Of a DNA stretch of 64,000 nt, positions 1-8,965 are shown piece after piece. Each line of letters starts with the position of its first letter. The first letter of the stretch is position 1. The translations under genes were made by a program, and so were the position numbers. Origin of the DNA: Clostridium_AD sp050717535 (GTDB lineage: Bacteria; Bacillota; Clostridia; Clostridiales; Clostridiaceae). Where the stretch lies: NCBI RefSeq assembly GCF_050717535.1, contig NZ_JBOITM010000067.1, forward strand, positions 62,001-126,000, in the 5' to 3' direction. The notes below the pieces were generated by a model. The model was not told the origin of the DNA. It saw only the letters and a list, made by a program, of their open reading frames with translations, and ran no database searches.

Positions 1-230
1 AGCTGTGCAGCGCTATATGACTTATATTCGGAGGGCAGCTTTTTTAGAAGAGGTCCAATCCCTCTTAGAATATCTGAAGCGTCCCCAATATAATTGACAC
101 CGATAATTAATGCCAAAGGTATGAGTACTGTGAGAAGAATGGGTACAAAAGTCATTGGCAGAATTACCTGTTTTGAATTTGTTATCTCGTTTAAATCTTT
201 TTCAATTAATGCTCTTTCAATTGTATTCAT
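1..230 (-). CDS. ABC-2 type transporter permease, N-terminal part (cut by window edge)
   Basis: The first 76 residues are visible, starting at the ATG on the minus strand at 228-230; the gene runs off the left edge. A cytoplasmic N-terminus of about 20 residues (MNTIERALIEKDLNEITNSK) leads into a hydrophobic segment (about residues 23-45, VILPMTFVPILLTVLIPLAL), as in ABC-2 export permeases. It lies 16 bp after the ATPase gene on the same strand, so the two likely form one exporter operon. The substrate cannot be told. The family call rests on this pairing and the topology, not on a diagnostic motif. Confidence 0.6.
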   Translation of the reverse strand, partial: MNTIERALIEKDLNEITNSKQVILPMTFVPILLTVLIPLALIIGVNYIGDASDILRGIGPLLKKLPSEYKSYSAAQ

Positions 231-246
231 ATTAATTCCTCCATCA

Positions 247-1164
247 TTACAAGGTTATATCACTTACTGTGCCTTTTATATATTTAAAATATAGCTGCTC
301 CAGGGACCATTTCTGTTGCAGAACCTCATAAACTTCCCCACCGGTTGCTACTATATTATGTATAATAGCATTCACTTCATCATCCCCTGAAATAGACTTA
401 CCATATAGATTATTCCCCTCATAAATAAGTCCAAATTTTTCAGAAATATTTTTGCCTCTGATTTTTAATTCAAGGATTGCATTTTTCTTTGACGCAAGTT
501 CATCAAAAGTACCAAAACCAAGAACATTACCATTATCTACAAAACCATATAATGTGCAAATATCTTCAGCGTATTTTAACTGATGAGTGCAAAGAAAGAT
601 TGTAACTTCATTTTCTCGTGCAAGTTCTTTTATAAGTTTTGAGACGTTAAGTGCATTTTCTGGGTCTAGGCCTGAAGTAGGCTCATCAAGAAATAAAATT
701 TGTGGGTTGTGAATAAGAGCTATAGATAGAGACACTCGCTTCCTCATCCCTGTGCTTAAAGCTTTGACTTTCTTATTTCTTATATCTAGTAATTCCAGCC
801 TTTTCAAAATGAAATCTACGCGCTGCTTTAGCAGCTTTTCTTCCATACCATGCATTCTTCCAAAGAATATTAGATTTTCCTCTGCAGTAAGATTTTCATA
901 GCAAGAAGAACTTTCGGTCATAACTCCACATAATCTATGAAGCTCAAGATTATGTTCATTTACAGGTTTCCCTAAAATTTCTGCATGACCTGAGGTTGAT
1001 GAAAGAATTCCATTGAGAACCCTAACAGTAGTAGTTTTTCCTGAACCGTTAGGACCAAGAAAGCCAAATATTTCACCTTTTGGTATGCTCAGACTTATAT
1101 TATTTAGTGCATTAGTCTTTCCGTCATAAGATTTTTTAAGATTCGATATATTTATTGCATTCAT
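247..1164 (-). CDS. ABC transporter ATP-binding protein (ABC-2 exporter type)
   Basis: A 305-residue cytoplasmic ATPase that would power the adjacent permease. Walker A (GPNGSGKTT, near residue 38), signature (LSTGMRKRVSLS), Walker B (ILFLDEPTSGLD) and the switch His (LCTHQ) are all present in order. The C-terminal third (about residue 215 on) is the accessory domain usual in exporter ATPases. I chose the ATG at 1164, preceded by GAGGTG at good distance; an upstream in-frame start at 1212 has no clear ribosome site. The gene overlaps nothing and is followed after 16 bp by the permease. Drug or peptide export is the usual role of this family, but no substrate is indicated. Confidence 0.88.
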   Translation of the reverse strand: MNAINISNLKKSYDGKTNALNNISLSIPKGEIFGFLGPNGSGKTTTVRVLNGILSSTSGHAEILGKPVNEHNLELHRLCGVMTESSSCYENLTAEENLIFFGRMHGMEEKLLKQRVDFILKRLELLDIRNKKVKALSTGMRKRVSLSIALIHNPQILFLDEPTSGLDPENALNVSKLIKELARENEVTIFLCTHQLKYAEDICTLYGFVDNGNVLGFGTFDELASKKNAILELKIRGKNISEKFGLIYEGNNLYGKSISGDDEVNAIIHNIVATGGEVYEVLQQKWSLEQLYFKYIKGTVSDITL

Positions 1165-1290
1165 TTTTTTCACCTCACAATTATTAAACGTACAAGGGTA
1201 CAAAAAGTTCAAAAAAACTGTAATCTATTTTATGATTACAAATTATAGTTAGACTTGTTTATGCAATAAGTCATTGATAGACTTAACTGG

Positions 1291-1664
1291 ATGGAAAATA
1301 TATTTGCACCGATACTTAAAGAAGCTTTAGAAATAAAAGGAAACACAGATTTAAAAAATATAATAGCTCAAAGTCTTCAAATGGGCAAGTTCTTACTCAT
1401 TCAAATCATGTTGGTACCCATATTTATGGTTCACTACATTTCTGTACTCATGGTAGGGATATAGCAAGTATGCCACTAGAAGAACTTGTGGCACCTGGAG
1501 GTGTTGTTGATAATTCTGATATAGCTGAGGATGATTATCAATTAATGTATTATGATATATTTCCACTTTTATATGCGTTGGATGCTGTATTAATAATAGA
1601 AAGTGTTGTAAAAAAAAGGTGCTGTCTAAAGGCTATTTGCCATGTGGATGGCACCTTTTTTTAG
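1291..1664 (+). pseudogene. Frameshifted relic of an unrecognised gene
   Basis: Frame one starts with ATG at 1291 (MENIFAPILKEALEIKGN...) and stops near 1464. A second frame is open across the same stretch from about 1385 (VLTHSNHVGTHIYGSLHFC) and continues through MPLEELVAPGGVVDNSD to 1664. The protein-like composition switches frame near 1385, suggesting a single-base indel in an ancestral gene of about 115 residues. The last residues (from about 1618) come from a repeat/terminator hairpin, so the original C-terminus has been replaced. I do not recognise the family. Confidence 0.4.
1611..1662. terminator. Inverted repeat A7GGTGC...GCACCT7, containing a diverged copy of the dispersed repeat
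   Basis: The arms AAAAAAAGGTGC (1611-1622) and GCACCTTTTTTT (1651-1662) are perfectly complementary, so it could end transcription on both strands. The loop and right arm, read on the minus strand (GGTGCCATCCACATGGCA), resemble the start of the GC-rich repeat found at 4831, 8472, 38030 and 48157. Confidence 0.6.
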
Positions 1665-1875
1665 GAAAAGTAAGTAAATGGGACATTCCTATATCTATGA
1701 AATTATGATTATCGTTTACTGCGTCATAAACTTCAATGTTTTGATTTTGACTACTTGGTCAAACAATGGTATACCTAAAGGGACTAGTTATTATAGTTAT
1801 GATGTGCATAAGTAATTATTAGTGGGATATGTTTAATATTTGTATTATTAATATTTAATTAAGGAGTGATAAATT

Positions 1876-3051
1876 TTGGTTGCTGATAAACTGTTCTATA
1901 AAACACTATTAAAGAACATGTTTTCTGATCCATTTGAACTTGTATTTTGGGATGGAAGTATAGAAAATTGTGGTGAAGGGGAAGCTTTATTTAAATTTAT
2001 TGTTAATGAACCAATAGCAAAAGCTGACATTATAAATAACCCATCAATAGCCTTAGGAGAAGCATACATGACTAAAAAAATAGATATTGAGGGTAATTTA
2101 CAATATGTTATAGAATCTATATATAATAACAAGGAAAGTTTTTTAAGAAAAAGTGAAAAATATCTAAAGTTAATAAAAATATTTAAAAGTACAATAAAAA
2201 GAAGTAAAGATAATATAGAATTTCATTATGATATAGGTAATGATTTTTATAAATTATGGTTGGATGATAATATGACTTATTCCTGTGGATATTTTGAAAG
2301 TGAAACAGATACTTTAAATAAGGCTCAAAAAAATAAAACAAATTATATCTTAAAAAAATTAAACTTAAATGAGGGTCAATGCTTACTTGATATAGGTTGT
2401 GGCTGGGGAGAACTTATAATTGAAGCAGCAAAACAATATAAAGTAAGTGCAATAGGCGTCACCTTAAGTTCAGAACAACTTCAAAAGGCCAATGAAAGAA
2501 TAAAAGCAGAGGGATTGGAGGATTTAGTTGAGGTTAAGCTACTTGATTACAGGGAATTGAAAAATATGAGTTTTGATAGGATTGTTAGTATAGGAATGCT
2601 GGAGCATGTAGGAAAGGATAATTTGGCCGAATATTTCCAGATAGTAAATAGTTTACTAAAAGATAAAGGGCTTTCTCTAGTTCATTGTATAACGGGAGTA
2701 AATGAAGGTGGTACAAATACATGGATAGATAAATATATTTTCCCTGGTGGGCATATACCTGCAATTAAAAATATAATTACTGATATAGCAGAGCAAAACT
2801 TTGAATTAGTAGATATAGAAAATCTTAGAAGACATTATGGAAAAACTTTAGAGCTTTGGGCTGAGAATTTTGAAAATGCTCTTCCAGAAATAGAAAAGAG
2901 TAAAGATGAAACATTTATAAGAATGTGGAGACTATATTTAAATTCCTGTGCCGCATCTTTTAATTGCAGTAATATCAATCTTCATCAGATATTATTTGCT
3001 AAAGGTGTAAATAATGATTTGCCTCCCACAAGAGAGTACATGTATAAATAG
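1876..3051 (+). CDS. cfa: Cyclopropane-fatty-acyl-phospholipid synthase
   Basis: Adds a methylene group from S-adenosylmethionine across the cis double bond of membrane phospholipid acyl chains. The 391-residue length fits the family. Residues about 110-391 form the SAM methyltransferase: a FHYDIGNDFYKLWLD segment, the CFA hallmark MTYSCGYF, and SAM motif I LLDIGCGWGE. The C-terminal HYGKTLELW segment is also typical. The start is TTG with AAGGAGTGAT just upstream (1861-1870). It stands alone, with lrgA starting 83 bp later on the same strand. An oleate hydratase at 35.8 kb acts on the same class of unsaturated acyl chains. Confidence 0.93.
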   Translation: MVADKLFYKTLLKNMFSDPFELVFWDGSIENCGEGEALFKFIVNEPIAKADIINNPSIALGEAYMTKKIDIEGNLQYVIESIYNNKESFLRKSEKYLKLIKIFKSTIKRSKDNIEFHYDIGNDFYKLWLDDNMTYSCGYFESETDTLNKAQKNKTNYILKKLNLNEGQCLLDIGCGWGELIIEAAKQYKVSAIGVTLSSEQLQKANERIKAEGLEDLVEVKLLDYRELKNMSFDRIVSIGMLEHVGKDNLAEYFQIVNSLLKDKGLSLVHCITGVNEGGTNTWIDKYIFPGGHIPAIKNIITDIAEQNFELVDIENLRRHYGKTLELWAENFENALPEIEKSKDETFIRMWRLYLNSCAASFNCSNINLHQILFAKGVNNDLPPTREYMYK

Positions 3052-3134
3052 GTAGAATTTTTATAATCATATATAATAAGATCACATTTCTGCGTTTTGC
3101 GAAACAAAATAATCTATAACAAGTAGGTGAGATA

Positions 3135-3488
3135 ATGAAGTACTTAAGACAATTGATGATTATTTTGATTCCATATCTTATTGGTACAGTATTGCAAATA
3201 ACATTTAATTTGCCAATTCCAGGAGCAGTTATTGGACTTATATTACTGTTCTTAGGACTGCAAATAGGAATAATCAAAGTTGAAATGATAGAAGAACTGT
3301 GCGAGTTTCTTCTATCAAACATGTCTTTTTTCTTTATACCTGCCGGAGTAGGTCTAATGACAGCCTTTGGCGTGCTAAAAGGAAAATGGATACCATTTAT
3401 CATTATAGTTGTTATTTCCACGTGTTTAGTTTGGAGTGTAACAGCCTTTGTAGTTAAATTTCTAAGGAGTGGGCGTAAATATGAATGA
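3135..3488 (+). CDS. lrgA: CidA/LrgA family holin-like membrane protein
   Basis: A 117-residue integral membrane protein with about four hydrophobic segments (residues about 5-25, 30-48, 60-80, 88-110). The conserved PIPGAVIGLILLF and FFFIPAGVGLM segments are typical of the LrgA/CidA family. It acts with LrgB in the membrane, where the pair is linked to control of murein hydrolases and, in some bacteria, to pyruvate or glycolate transport. The start ATG follows AGGTGAGATA. The last codons overlap the start of lrgB by 8 bp, so translation is coupled. Pyruvate carboxylase lies 1.5 kb downstream; a link through pyruvate is possible but only inferred. Confidence 0.9.
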   Translation: MKYLRQLMIILIPYLIGTVLQITFNLPIPGAVIGLILLFLGLQIGIIKVEMIEELCEFLLSNMSFFFIPAGVGLMTAFGVLKGKWIPFIIIVVISTCLVWSVTAFVVKFLRSGRKYE

Positions 3489-4185
3489 TCTAATTAGTTC
3501 ACCAGTTTTTGGTGTAATAGTATCCCTTATGGCTTATGAAATCGGAATTTACATAAAGAAGAAAGGGAAACTTTCAATTTTTAATCCACTTATGATAGCC
3601 ATTATTATATTAATACTTTTTCTTACAAAGTTTCATATTAAATATGAAGACTACAATAAGGGTGGTGGAATAATATCCTTTTTCTTATTTCCTGCAACGG
3701 TGGCATTAGCACTGCCCATGTATAAGAAATTTGCACTATTTAAAAAGAATGCTATTGCAATACTTGTAGGAATTTTTAGTGGCGCTATTGTAGGCTTTTT
3801 GTGCGTGGTATTTCTTTCAAACTTATTTGGATTTGACCATGTGCTTATTGAATCATTGCTACCTAAGTCTATAACGACACCTATAGGAATTGCATTATCA
3901 AATCAGTTAGGTGGAATCTCATCAATTACTGTTGTAGCTATAATAATTACCGGGATTATAGGTTCAATTGTTGGACCGCTTTTATACAGTGTGTTTAAGA
4001 TTAATGATAGTGTTGCGCTAGGAATTGCTATGGGTGCTTCTTCCCATGCATTAGGCACAGCAAGGGCTATGGAAATAGGGGAAACAGAGGGAGCAATGAG
4101 TGGTATAACTATGGCTATTTCAGGAATTGTTGCTGTTCTTTTGTATCCTGAGTTATGGAAAATGTTTCTTGTGTTGTTAAAATAA
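3481..4185 (+). CDS. lrgB: LrgB family protein
   Basis: A 234-residue polytopic membrane protein, partner of LrgA. The family core is clear: LLPKSITTPIGIALSNQLGG near residues 127-146 and GIAMGASSHALGTARAMEIG near 180-199. About six to seven hydrophobic segments span the protein. I prefer the ATG at 3481 (MNDLIS), preceded by AAGGAGTGGG; an in-frame GTG at 3469 sits in that ribosome site. The 8-bp overlap with lrgA shows a two-gene unit. LrgAB operons are often under LytTR-type regulators; one such regulator lies at 13.7 kb, but nothing in the sequence ties them together. Confidence 0.9.
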   Translation: MNDLISSPVFGVIVSLMAYEIGIYIKKKGKLSIFNPLMIAIIILILFLTKFHIKYEDYNKGGGIISFFLFPATVALALPMYKKFALFKKNAIAILVGIFSGAIVGFLCVVFLSNLFGFDHVLIESLLPKSITTPIGIALSNQLGGISSITVVAIIITGIIGSIVGPLLYSVFKINDSVALGIAMGASSHALGTARAMEIGETEGAMSGITMAISGIVAVLLYPELWKMFLVLLK

Positions 4186-4263
4186 TTTTTTAAAGTATAT
4201 TATATTTTTGGAGGATTTTAATTATGACTATAAATATAATGTGTTCAATTAAGGAGGTAGTTT

Positions 4264-4830
4264 ATGGAAAAAAATGAAGCTGCAAGTCCACTAAATAAAT
4301 TATTTAATTCAATAGATAACCTATTATCTGATGAGAAAGAACAAAAACTAAGAAGCAAATTGGGAAAAGAAATACGAAAGCGTATTTTTACAGATGATAT
4401 AAGTGAGAAACTAAATGAAAATGATTTTTCAGGATTAGTTGAGGAAGAAAAGAAAATAACGGTTCTTTTTTCTATGATATTTCCTATTTTTGTCGAGAAG
4501 GATGATGTTATTTTTAGGTTGTATAAGCATAAAATTGAAGTTGATTTATCAGATGAAATGAGTGATAGATATATTTATATGTTTTCAGATGGGAGACTTA
4601 CATCGGGCCTATTTCAATGTTTTAAGCTTTATGATGATGAATATGTTTATGGAATAAAAAAAATAATAAACATCATTCCAAGGTTTAAAGAAACTATAAT
4701 TGAGGAACTAGCAAATCTAGACAAAAATGAAAAGCTCCAAAAACAAAAGATGGGAACCTATAAGGATAGAGAAATAATAGCTAAGAAGAATTTTAATGAA
4801 TTATTAGAGACTTTAAATGAATTGAAATGA
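4264..4830 (+). CDS. Uncharacterised cytoplasmic protein, 188 aa
   Basis: I do not recognise the family. The product has no signal peptide or membrane segment and is highly charged. Residues 1-45 are lysine/glutamate-rich and probably helical, the middle (about 60-130) mixes strands and helices with FSMIFPIFVEKDDVIFRLYKHKIEVDL, and the end (150-188) is again helical and charged. The start ATG follows AATTAAGGAGGTAGTTT, a strong ribosome site. It follows lrgB after 78 bp without an obvious terminator, so co-transcription is possible. A dispersed repeat begins at the base right after its stop codon. Confidence 0.75.
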   Translation: MEKNEAASPLNKLFNSIDNLLSDEKEQKLRSKLGKEIRKRIFTDDISEKLNENDFSGLVEEEKKITVLFSMIFPIFVEKDDVIFRLYKHKIEVDLSDEMSDRYIYMFSDGRLTSGLFQCFKLYDDEYVYGIKKIINIIPRFKETIIEELANLDKNEKLQKQKMGTYKDREIIAKKNFNELLETLNELK

Positions 4831-4857
4831 GGTGCCACCCAAGTGGCAAGTGGCATG
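4831..4857 (+). repeat. Dispersed GC-rich repeat, copy 1
   Basis: A 27-bp unit starting GGTGCCACCC and ending AAGTGGCAAGTGGCATG, directly after the stop codon of the preceding gene. The 5' TGCCAC can pair with either of two downstream GTGGCA-type segments, giving alternative small hairpins. Close copies occur at 8472, 38030 and 48157 (minus), and a diverged one near 1635. Confidence 0.7.
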
Positions 4858-4862
4858 TTAAA

Positions 4863-4913
4863 TAAGGGGTATCAATACACCAAAATTGCTTATGGATACC
4901 TTCTTTATTTTTT
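4863..4913 (+). terminator. Terminator hairpin
   Basis: AAGGGGTATC (4863-4872) pairs with GGATACCTT (4894-4902), with a small bulge, followed by a T-rich run. It would end the transcript of the unknown gene ahead of pyruvate carboxylase. Confidence 0.6.
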
Positions 4914-5040
4914 AATAATATTCCTAAATATGACGGCTTAGACAAAATAAAATTGCATTTTTATTAAAAATCCTGTATTCTTGTGGTAGTGAATAATGAA
5001 TAATAAAGAGTACAAAAGCTTAATACAGGAGGGAACAACA

Positions 5041-8000
5041 GTGAAAAAATTTAAAAGAGTACTTGTAGCAAATAGAGGCGAAATTGCCATAAGAGTTTTT
5101 AGAGCCTGTCATGAACTTGGAATTCGTACAGTAGCCATTTATTCCAATGAGGATAAATATTCATTGTTCAAAACTAAGGCAGATGAAGCTTATTTAATTG
5201 GAGAAAACAAAAGTCCTGTTGAGGCATATCTAAATATTGAAGAGATAATAAGTCTTGCACTTAAAAAAGGGGTAGATGCCATTCACCCAGGGTATGGTTT
5301 CTTATCAGAAAACCCTGAATTTGCGAAAAAATGCACCAGTGCAGGTATTGAATTTATAGGACCTACCGCGGAAATGATGGATAAACTTGGAGACAAAATC
5401 AAATCTAAAATTGTTGCAAAAGCAGTGGGAGTTCCTACTATACCTGGTGATGAAAAAAATATTGAAACATTTGAAGAGGCAAAGATTCTTGCAGATAAAT
5501 GTGGATATCCTGTTATGCTGAAAGCAGTTTCTGGTGGTGGTGGACGAGGTATGAGAATTGTAAGAAATGAGGGGGAATTGTCCTCTTCTTACAGAAGCGC
5601 TAAAAGTGAATCAAAGAAAGCCTTTGGTATTGACCATCTTTTTATTGAAAAATATCTTGAAAAGTCTAAACATATAGAAGTACAGGTTCTTGGAGATAAG
5701 TTTGGAAATATTGTTCATTTGCATGAAAGAGATTGTTCCATCCAAAGAAGGCATCAAAAGGTTGTAGAATTCACTCCTGCTTTTTCAATATCCCAGGAGA
5801 AAAGAAATGAAATATGTAATGATGCAATAAAAATAGCTAAATCAGTAAATTATAGAAGTGCTGGAACCTTGGAGTTTTTAGTTGATACTCATGGGAATCA
5901 TTATTTTATAGAAATGAATCCAAGAATTCAAGTTGAGCATACCGTTACAGAAATGGTAACAGGTATTGATATAGTTCAGAGTCAAATACTCATAGCGGAA
6001 GATTATGCTCTAGATTCGGAAAATATTGGGATTTCATGTCAAGATGATGTTAAAGTTAACGGTTATTCTATTCAGTGTAGAATAACAACAGAAGATCCTT
6101 CTAATAATTTTGCCCCGGATACTGGGAAAATAGAAGAATATAGAACAGGTTCTGGCTTTGGAATAAGGCTAGATGGTGGTAATGGATTTGCTGGAGCTGT
6201 AATCAGTCCTTATTATGATAGTCTACTAGTAAAAAACATATCCTGGTCTAGAACTTTTAAAGATGCTATAAAGAAGTCTATAAGAGCTGTGGAGGAAACC
6301 AGAATTACAGGAGTAAAGACAAATATAGGTTTTCTAATTAATGTATTGAATCATCCTACTTTTTTAAAGGGAGAATGCAATACAGATTTTATTGAAGAGA
6401 ATCCTGAATTAATATCAATTGCGCCTAAGGCAGATGAAGAAAGTCGAGTACTTAATTTCATTGGAGAAAAAGTGGTAAATGAAACCAATGGCATTAAAAA
6501 GTTTTATGATGTGCCACAAGTTCCTAAAATTATAATGCCAGAAAAATTGAACGGTACAAAACAGATACTAGATATGCAGGGAACAGAAGGCCTTTTAAAA
6601 TGGGTTAAAGGTCAAAACAAATTATTGCTCACAGATACCACTATGAGAGATGCTCATCAATCACTAATGGCAACTAGAGTAAGAACAAAGGATATGTTAA
6701 AGATAGCAAGTGCTACTTCTGTTTATGGAGGAGATTTATTTTCACTTGAGATGTGGGGAGGAGCTACTTTTGATGTAGCCTACCGTTATTTAAATGAGTC
6801 CCCATGGGAAAGGTTAACTCAGCTACGATCGAAAATTCCTAATGTACTTTTCCAGATGCTTATACGTGGAGCGAATGCAGTTGGGTATAAAAATTATCCG
6901 GATAATATAATTCGTGAATTTATTAAAGAGTCTGCAAATACAGGCATTGATGTTTTTAGAATTTTCGATTCTCTAAATTGGTTAAAAGGAATGGAAATTT
7001 CGATAGAAGAAGTTCTTAAAAGTGGTAAGGTTGCAGAAGCTTGCATTTGTTACACTGGAGATATCTTAAATGATAAAAAAGATAAATATAATTTAGATTA
7101 TTATATAAAGCTAGCGAAGGAAATTGAAAAAACAGGAGCTCATATTTTAGGAATAAAAGATATGTCTGCCCTACTTAAACCTCATGCTGCCTTTAAGTTA
7201 ATAGATGCACTAAAGAAAGAAGTAGGAATGCCTATACATCTTCATACCCATGATACTACGGGCAATGGAGTTGCTACAGTTTTAATGGCTGCGCAAGCTG
7301 GTGTTGACATTGTAGATACTGCTTTCAATAGTATGTCAGGACTTACAAGTCAACCAGCTCTGAACTCAGTTGTTGCAGCACTTAAGAATACTGATAGAGA
7401 TACAGGTATAGACCTCAAGGGAATTCAAGGTATTTCAGATTATTGGGATGCAGTAAGACCAGTTTATTATCAATTTGAATCGGGACTCAAATCTGGTTCT
7501 GCTGAGATTTATAGATATGAGATTCCTGGAGGTCAATATTCAAATCTTAAACCTCAGGTTGAAAGTTTTGGTCTTGGGCATAAATTTAGCGAAATTAAAG
7601 AAACCTATAAAGTGGTAAATGATATGGTGGGTGATATTGTAAAAGTAACTCCATCATCTAAGATGGTTGGAGATTTTGCAATATTTATGGTTCAAAATGA
7701 ACTAACACCAGAAAACATATACGATAAAGCAATTAATATGTCTTTCCCAGATTCAGTTGTATCATATTTCAAAGGTATGATGGGTCAACCAATGGGAGGA
7801 TTTCCGCAAAGACTTCAGAAATTAGTTTTAAAAGGCGTGGATCCAATTACCACAAGGCCTGGTGAATTACTTCCTGATGAAGATTTTGATGAAGTAGAAA
7901 AACATTTAATAGAAAAATTTGATTTTGTCCCAAATAAAAAAGATGTACTAAGCTATTCATTATACCCTGAGGTATTCGATGGCTATTTAAAATACACTAA

Positions 8001-8469
8001 GGAATTTGGTGATTTAAGTAGAATTGGGAGTGATGTTTATTTCCACGGTCTATATGAGGGTGAAACCTGTGAAGCAGAAATTGCTGATGGGAAAACCTAC
8101 ATGATAAAGTTACTTAAAATTGGTAAACTTGATTTTGAAGGCAACAAAGTTGTTGCCTTCGAAGTAGATGGAAATAGAAGAGAAATAAAAATAAAAGATA
8201 GAAATAGTAAAGCGTTGCAAGAGTTTGAGGTGTCAGAAATGGCGGATGCAGAAAATCCATTAGAGATTGGAGCACCAATACCAGGAACTGTTTCTGCCAT
8301 TCTAGTTGCGCAGGGCGATATAGTAACTGAAAATCAACCATTAATGATTGTGGAGGCTATGAAGATGGAGACCAGAGTAAGCACCTCTGTAGCTGGTGTG
8401 GTTGACTCTATTGTTGTTAAGGAAGGGCAGCAGGTAAAAGCTGGAGAACTGCTGATAAACTTAAAATAA
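5041..8469 (+). CDS. pyc: Pyruvate carboxylase
   Basis: Biotin enzyme making oxaloacetate from pyruvate, bicarbonate and ATP, supplying the TCA arms and aspartate family. The 1142 residues hold the usual order: biotin carboxylase (about 1-450, with ATP-grasp loop SGGGGRGMR and HERDCSIQRRHQK), carboxyltransferase (about 515-790, with TTMRDAHQS, the metal site HLHTHDTTG and Lys in GIKDMSALL), allosteric/linker part (to about 1060) and biotinyl carrier domain with the biotin Lys in EAMKMET near the end. I chose GTG at 5041 because AGGAGGG lies 6 bp before it and homologues start at this point; an in-frame ATG at 4996 has no such site. Monocistronic, with a repeat and terminator after it. Confidence 0.96.
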   Translation: MKKFKRVLVANRGEIAIRVFRACHELGIRTVAIYSNEDKYSLFKTKADEAYLIGENKSPVEAYLNIEEIISLALKKGVDAIHPGYGFLSENPEFAKKCTSAGIEFIGPTAEMMDKLGDKIKSKIVAKAVGVPTIPGDEKNIETFEEAKILADKCGYPVMLKAVSGGGGRGMRIVRNEGELSSSYRSAKSESKKAFGIDHLFIEKYLEKSKHIEVQVLGDKFGNIVHLHERDCSIQRRHQKVVEFTPAFSISQEKRNEICNDAIKIAKSVNYRSAGTLEFLVDTHGNHYFIEMNPRIQVEHTVTEMVTGIDIVQSQILIAEDYALDSENIGISCQDDVKVNGYSIQCRITTEDPSNNFAPDTGKIEEYRTGSGFGIRLDGGNGFAGAVISPYYDSLLVKNISWSRTFKDAIKKSIRAVEETRITGVKTNIGFLINVLNHPTFLKGECNTDFIEENPELISIAPKADEESRVLNFIGEKVVNETNGIKKFYDVPQVPKIIMPEKLNGTKQILDMQGTEGLLKWVKGQNKLLLTDTTMRDAHQSLMATRVRTKDMLKIASATSVYGGDLFSLEMWGGATFDVAYRYLNESPWERLTQLRSKIPNVLFQMLIRGANAVGYKNYPDNIIREFIKESANTGIDVFRIFDSLNWLKGMEISIEEVLKSGKVAEACICYTGDILNDKKDKYNLDYYIKLAKEIEKTGAHILGIKDMSALLKPHAAFKLIDALKKEVGMPIHLHTHDTTGNGVATVLMAAQAGVDIVDTAFNSMSGLTSQPALNSVVAALKNTDRDTGIDLKGIQGISDYWDAVRPVYYQFESGLKSGSAEIYRYEIPGGQYSNLKPQVESFGLGHKFSEIKETYKVVNDMVGDIVKVTPSSKMVGDFAIFMVQNELTPENIYDKAINMSFPDSVVSYFKGMMGQPMGGFPQRLQKLVLKGVDPITTRPGELLPDEDFDEVEKHLIEKFDFVPNKKDVLSYSLYPEVFDGYLKYTKEFGDLSRIGSDVYFHGLYEGETCEAEIADGKTYMIKLLKIGKLDFEGNKVVAFEVDGNRREIKIKDRNSKALQEFEVSEMADAENPLEIGAPIPGTVSAILVAQGDIVTENQPLMIVEAMKMETRVSTSVAGVVDSIVVKEGQQVKAGELLINLK

Positions 8470-8471
8470 TC

Positions 8472-8498
8472 GGTGTTACTCACGTGGCAAGTGGCATG
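8472..8498 (+). repeat. Dispersed GC-rich repeat, copy 2
   Basis: Begins GGTGTTACT and ends CACGTGGCAAGTGGCATG, starting 3 bp after the pyc stop codon. It matches the copy at 4831 in 23 of 27 positions by eye. Like that copy, it lies in the sense direction right behind a gene. Confidence 0.7.
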
Positions 8499-8554
8499 TC
8501 GGTGGAAGTAAAAAAGGCTGATTTGTTTTAACTATGAAAGTATATATGAACTAA

Positions 8555-8599
8555 AAATAAAGATTCCCTCAAACCAAAAGTTTGGGGGAATCTTTATTT
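8555..8599. terminator. Strong bidirectional terminator
   Basis: AAATAAAGATTCCC (8555-8568) pairs with GGGAATCTTTATTT (8586-8599), with TCAAA and TTTGG continuing the stem. The A/T ends give a T-tail on each strand. It ends the pyc transcript. Confidence 0.85.
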
Positions 8600-8965
8600 A
8601 ACTTAACAATTCTTATAGCAATACTAACAGGGGGTATTACATAACAATAGATGCTGAGTAAAAATATAATTGACTAAAAGATAATTTGATATAAATCAAA
8701 TGCGTATAAACAAATATTTTATTTGTAATGGCGGATGATAATAATATAGTTAACTTATCTATAAGTACGAAAGATTTTGTATCTCATATTGGTTAGCATG
8801 TCATAAATCATAAAAAGACTTTAAAATAAAAGATAACTTAGATGAAAATTAATGTTAATATAAAGTCAGGGACTTTAATTGTGAAATGATTAGGTTTTCA
8901 TGGCTTTATTTTGTTTGAAGTATAATAAGTTGCTAATTTAACATTTAAGGGGTGGATATGTATAA
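8600..8965. other. 366-bp gene-free stretch upstream of the PAS-GGDEF gene, with two dyads
   Basis: No reading frame of note. ATTTGAT-ATAA-ATCAAAT lies near 8682-8699, and a perfect dyad TAAAGTC-AGG-GACTTTA lies at 8861-8877, with a further GACTTTA half-site near 8816. A -10 like TATAAT lies near 8927. These could be operators or small hairpins for the downstream gene; no known riboswitch pattern was seen. Confidence 0.4.

Noticed and set aside
1678..1815. 45-codon ORF (MGHSYIYEIMIIVYCVINFN...) with a weak AGGAAAAG upstream
   Set aside because: Composition is odd, no family recognised and the ribosome site is weak; possibly part of the neighbouring relic. Not strong enough to call a gene.
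4224..4277. 17-codon ORF overlapping the start of the unknown gene at 4264
   Set aside because: It has a GGAGG site upstream and could be a coupling leader, but such short overlaps are common by chance.
8600..8965. Possible cyclic di-GMP riboswitch before the diguanylate cyclase gene
   Set aside because: No conserved GEMM-type core or tetraloop arrangement could be found; only short dyads are present.
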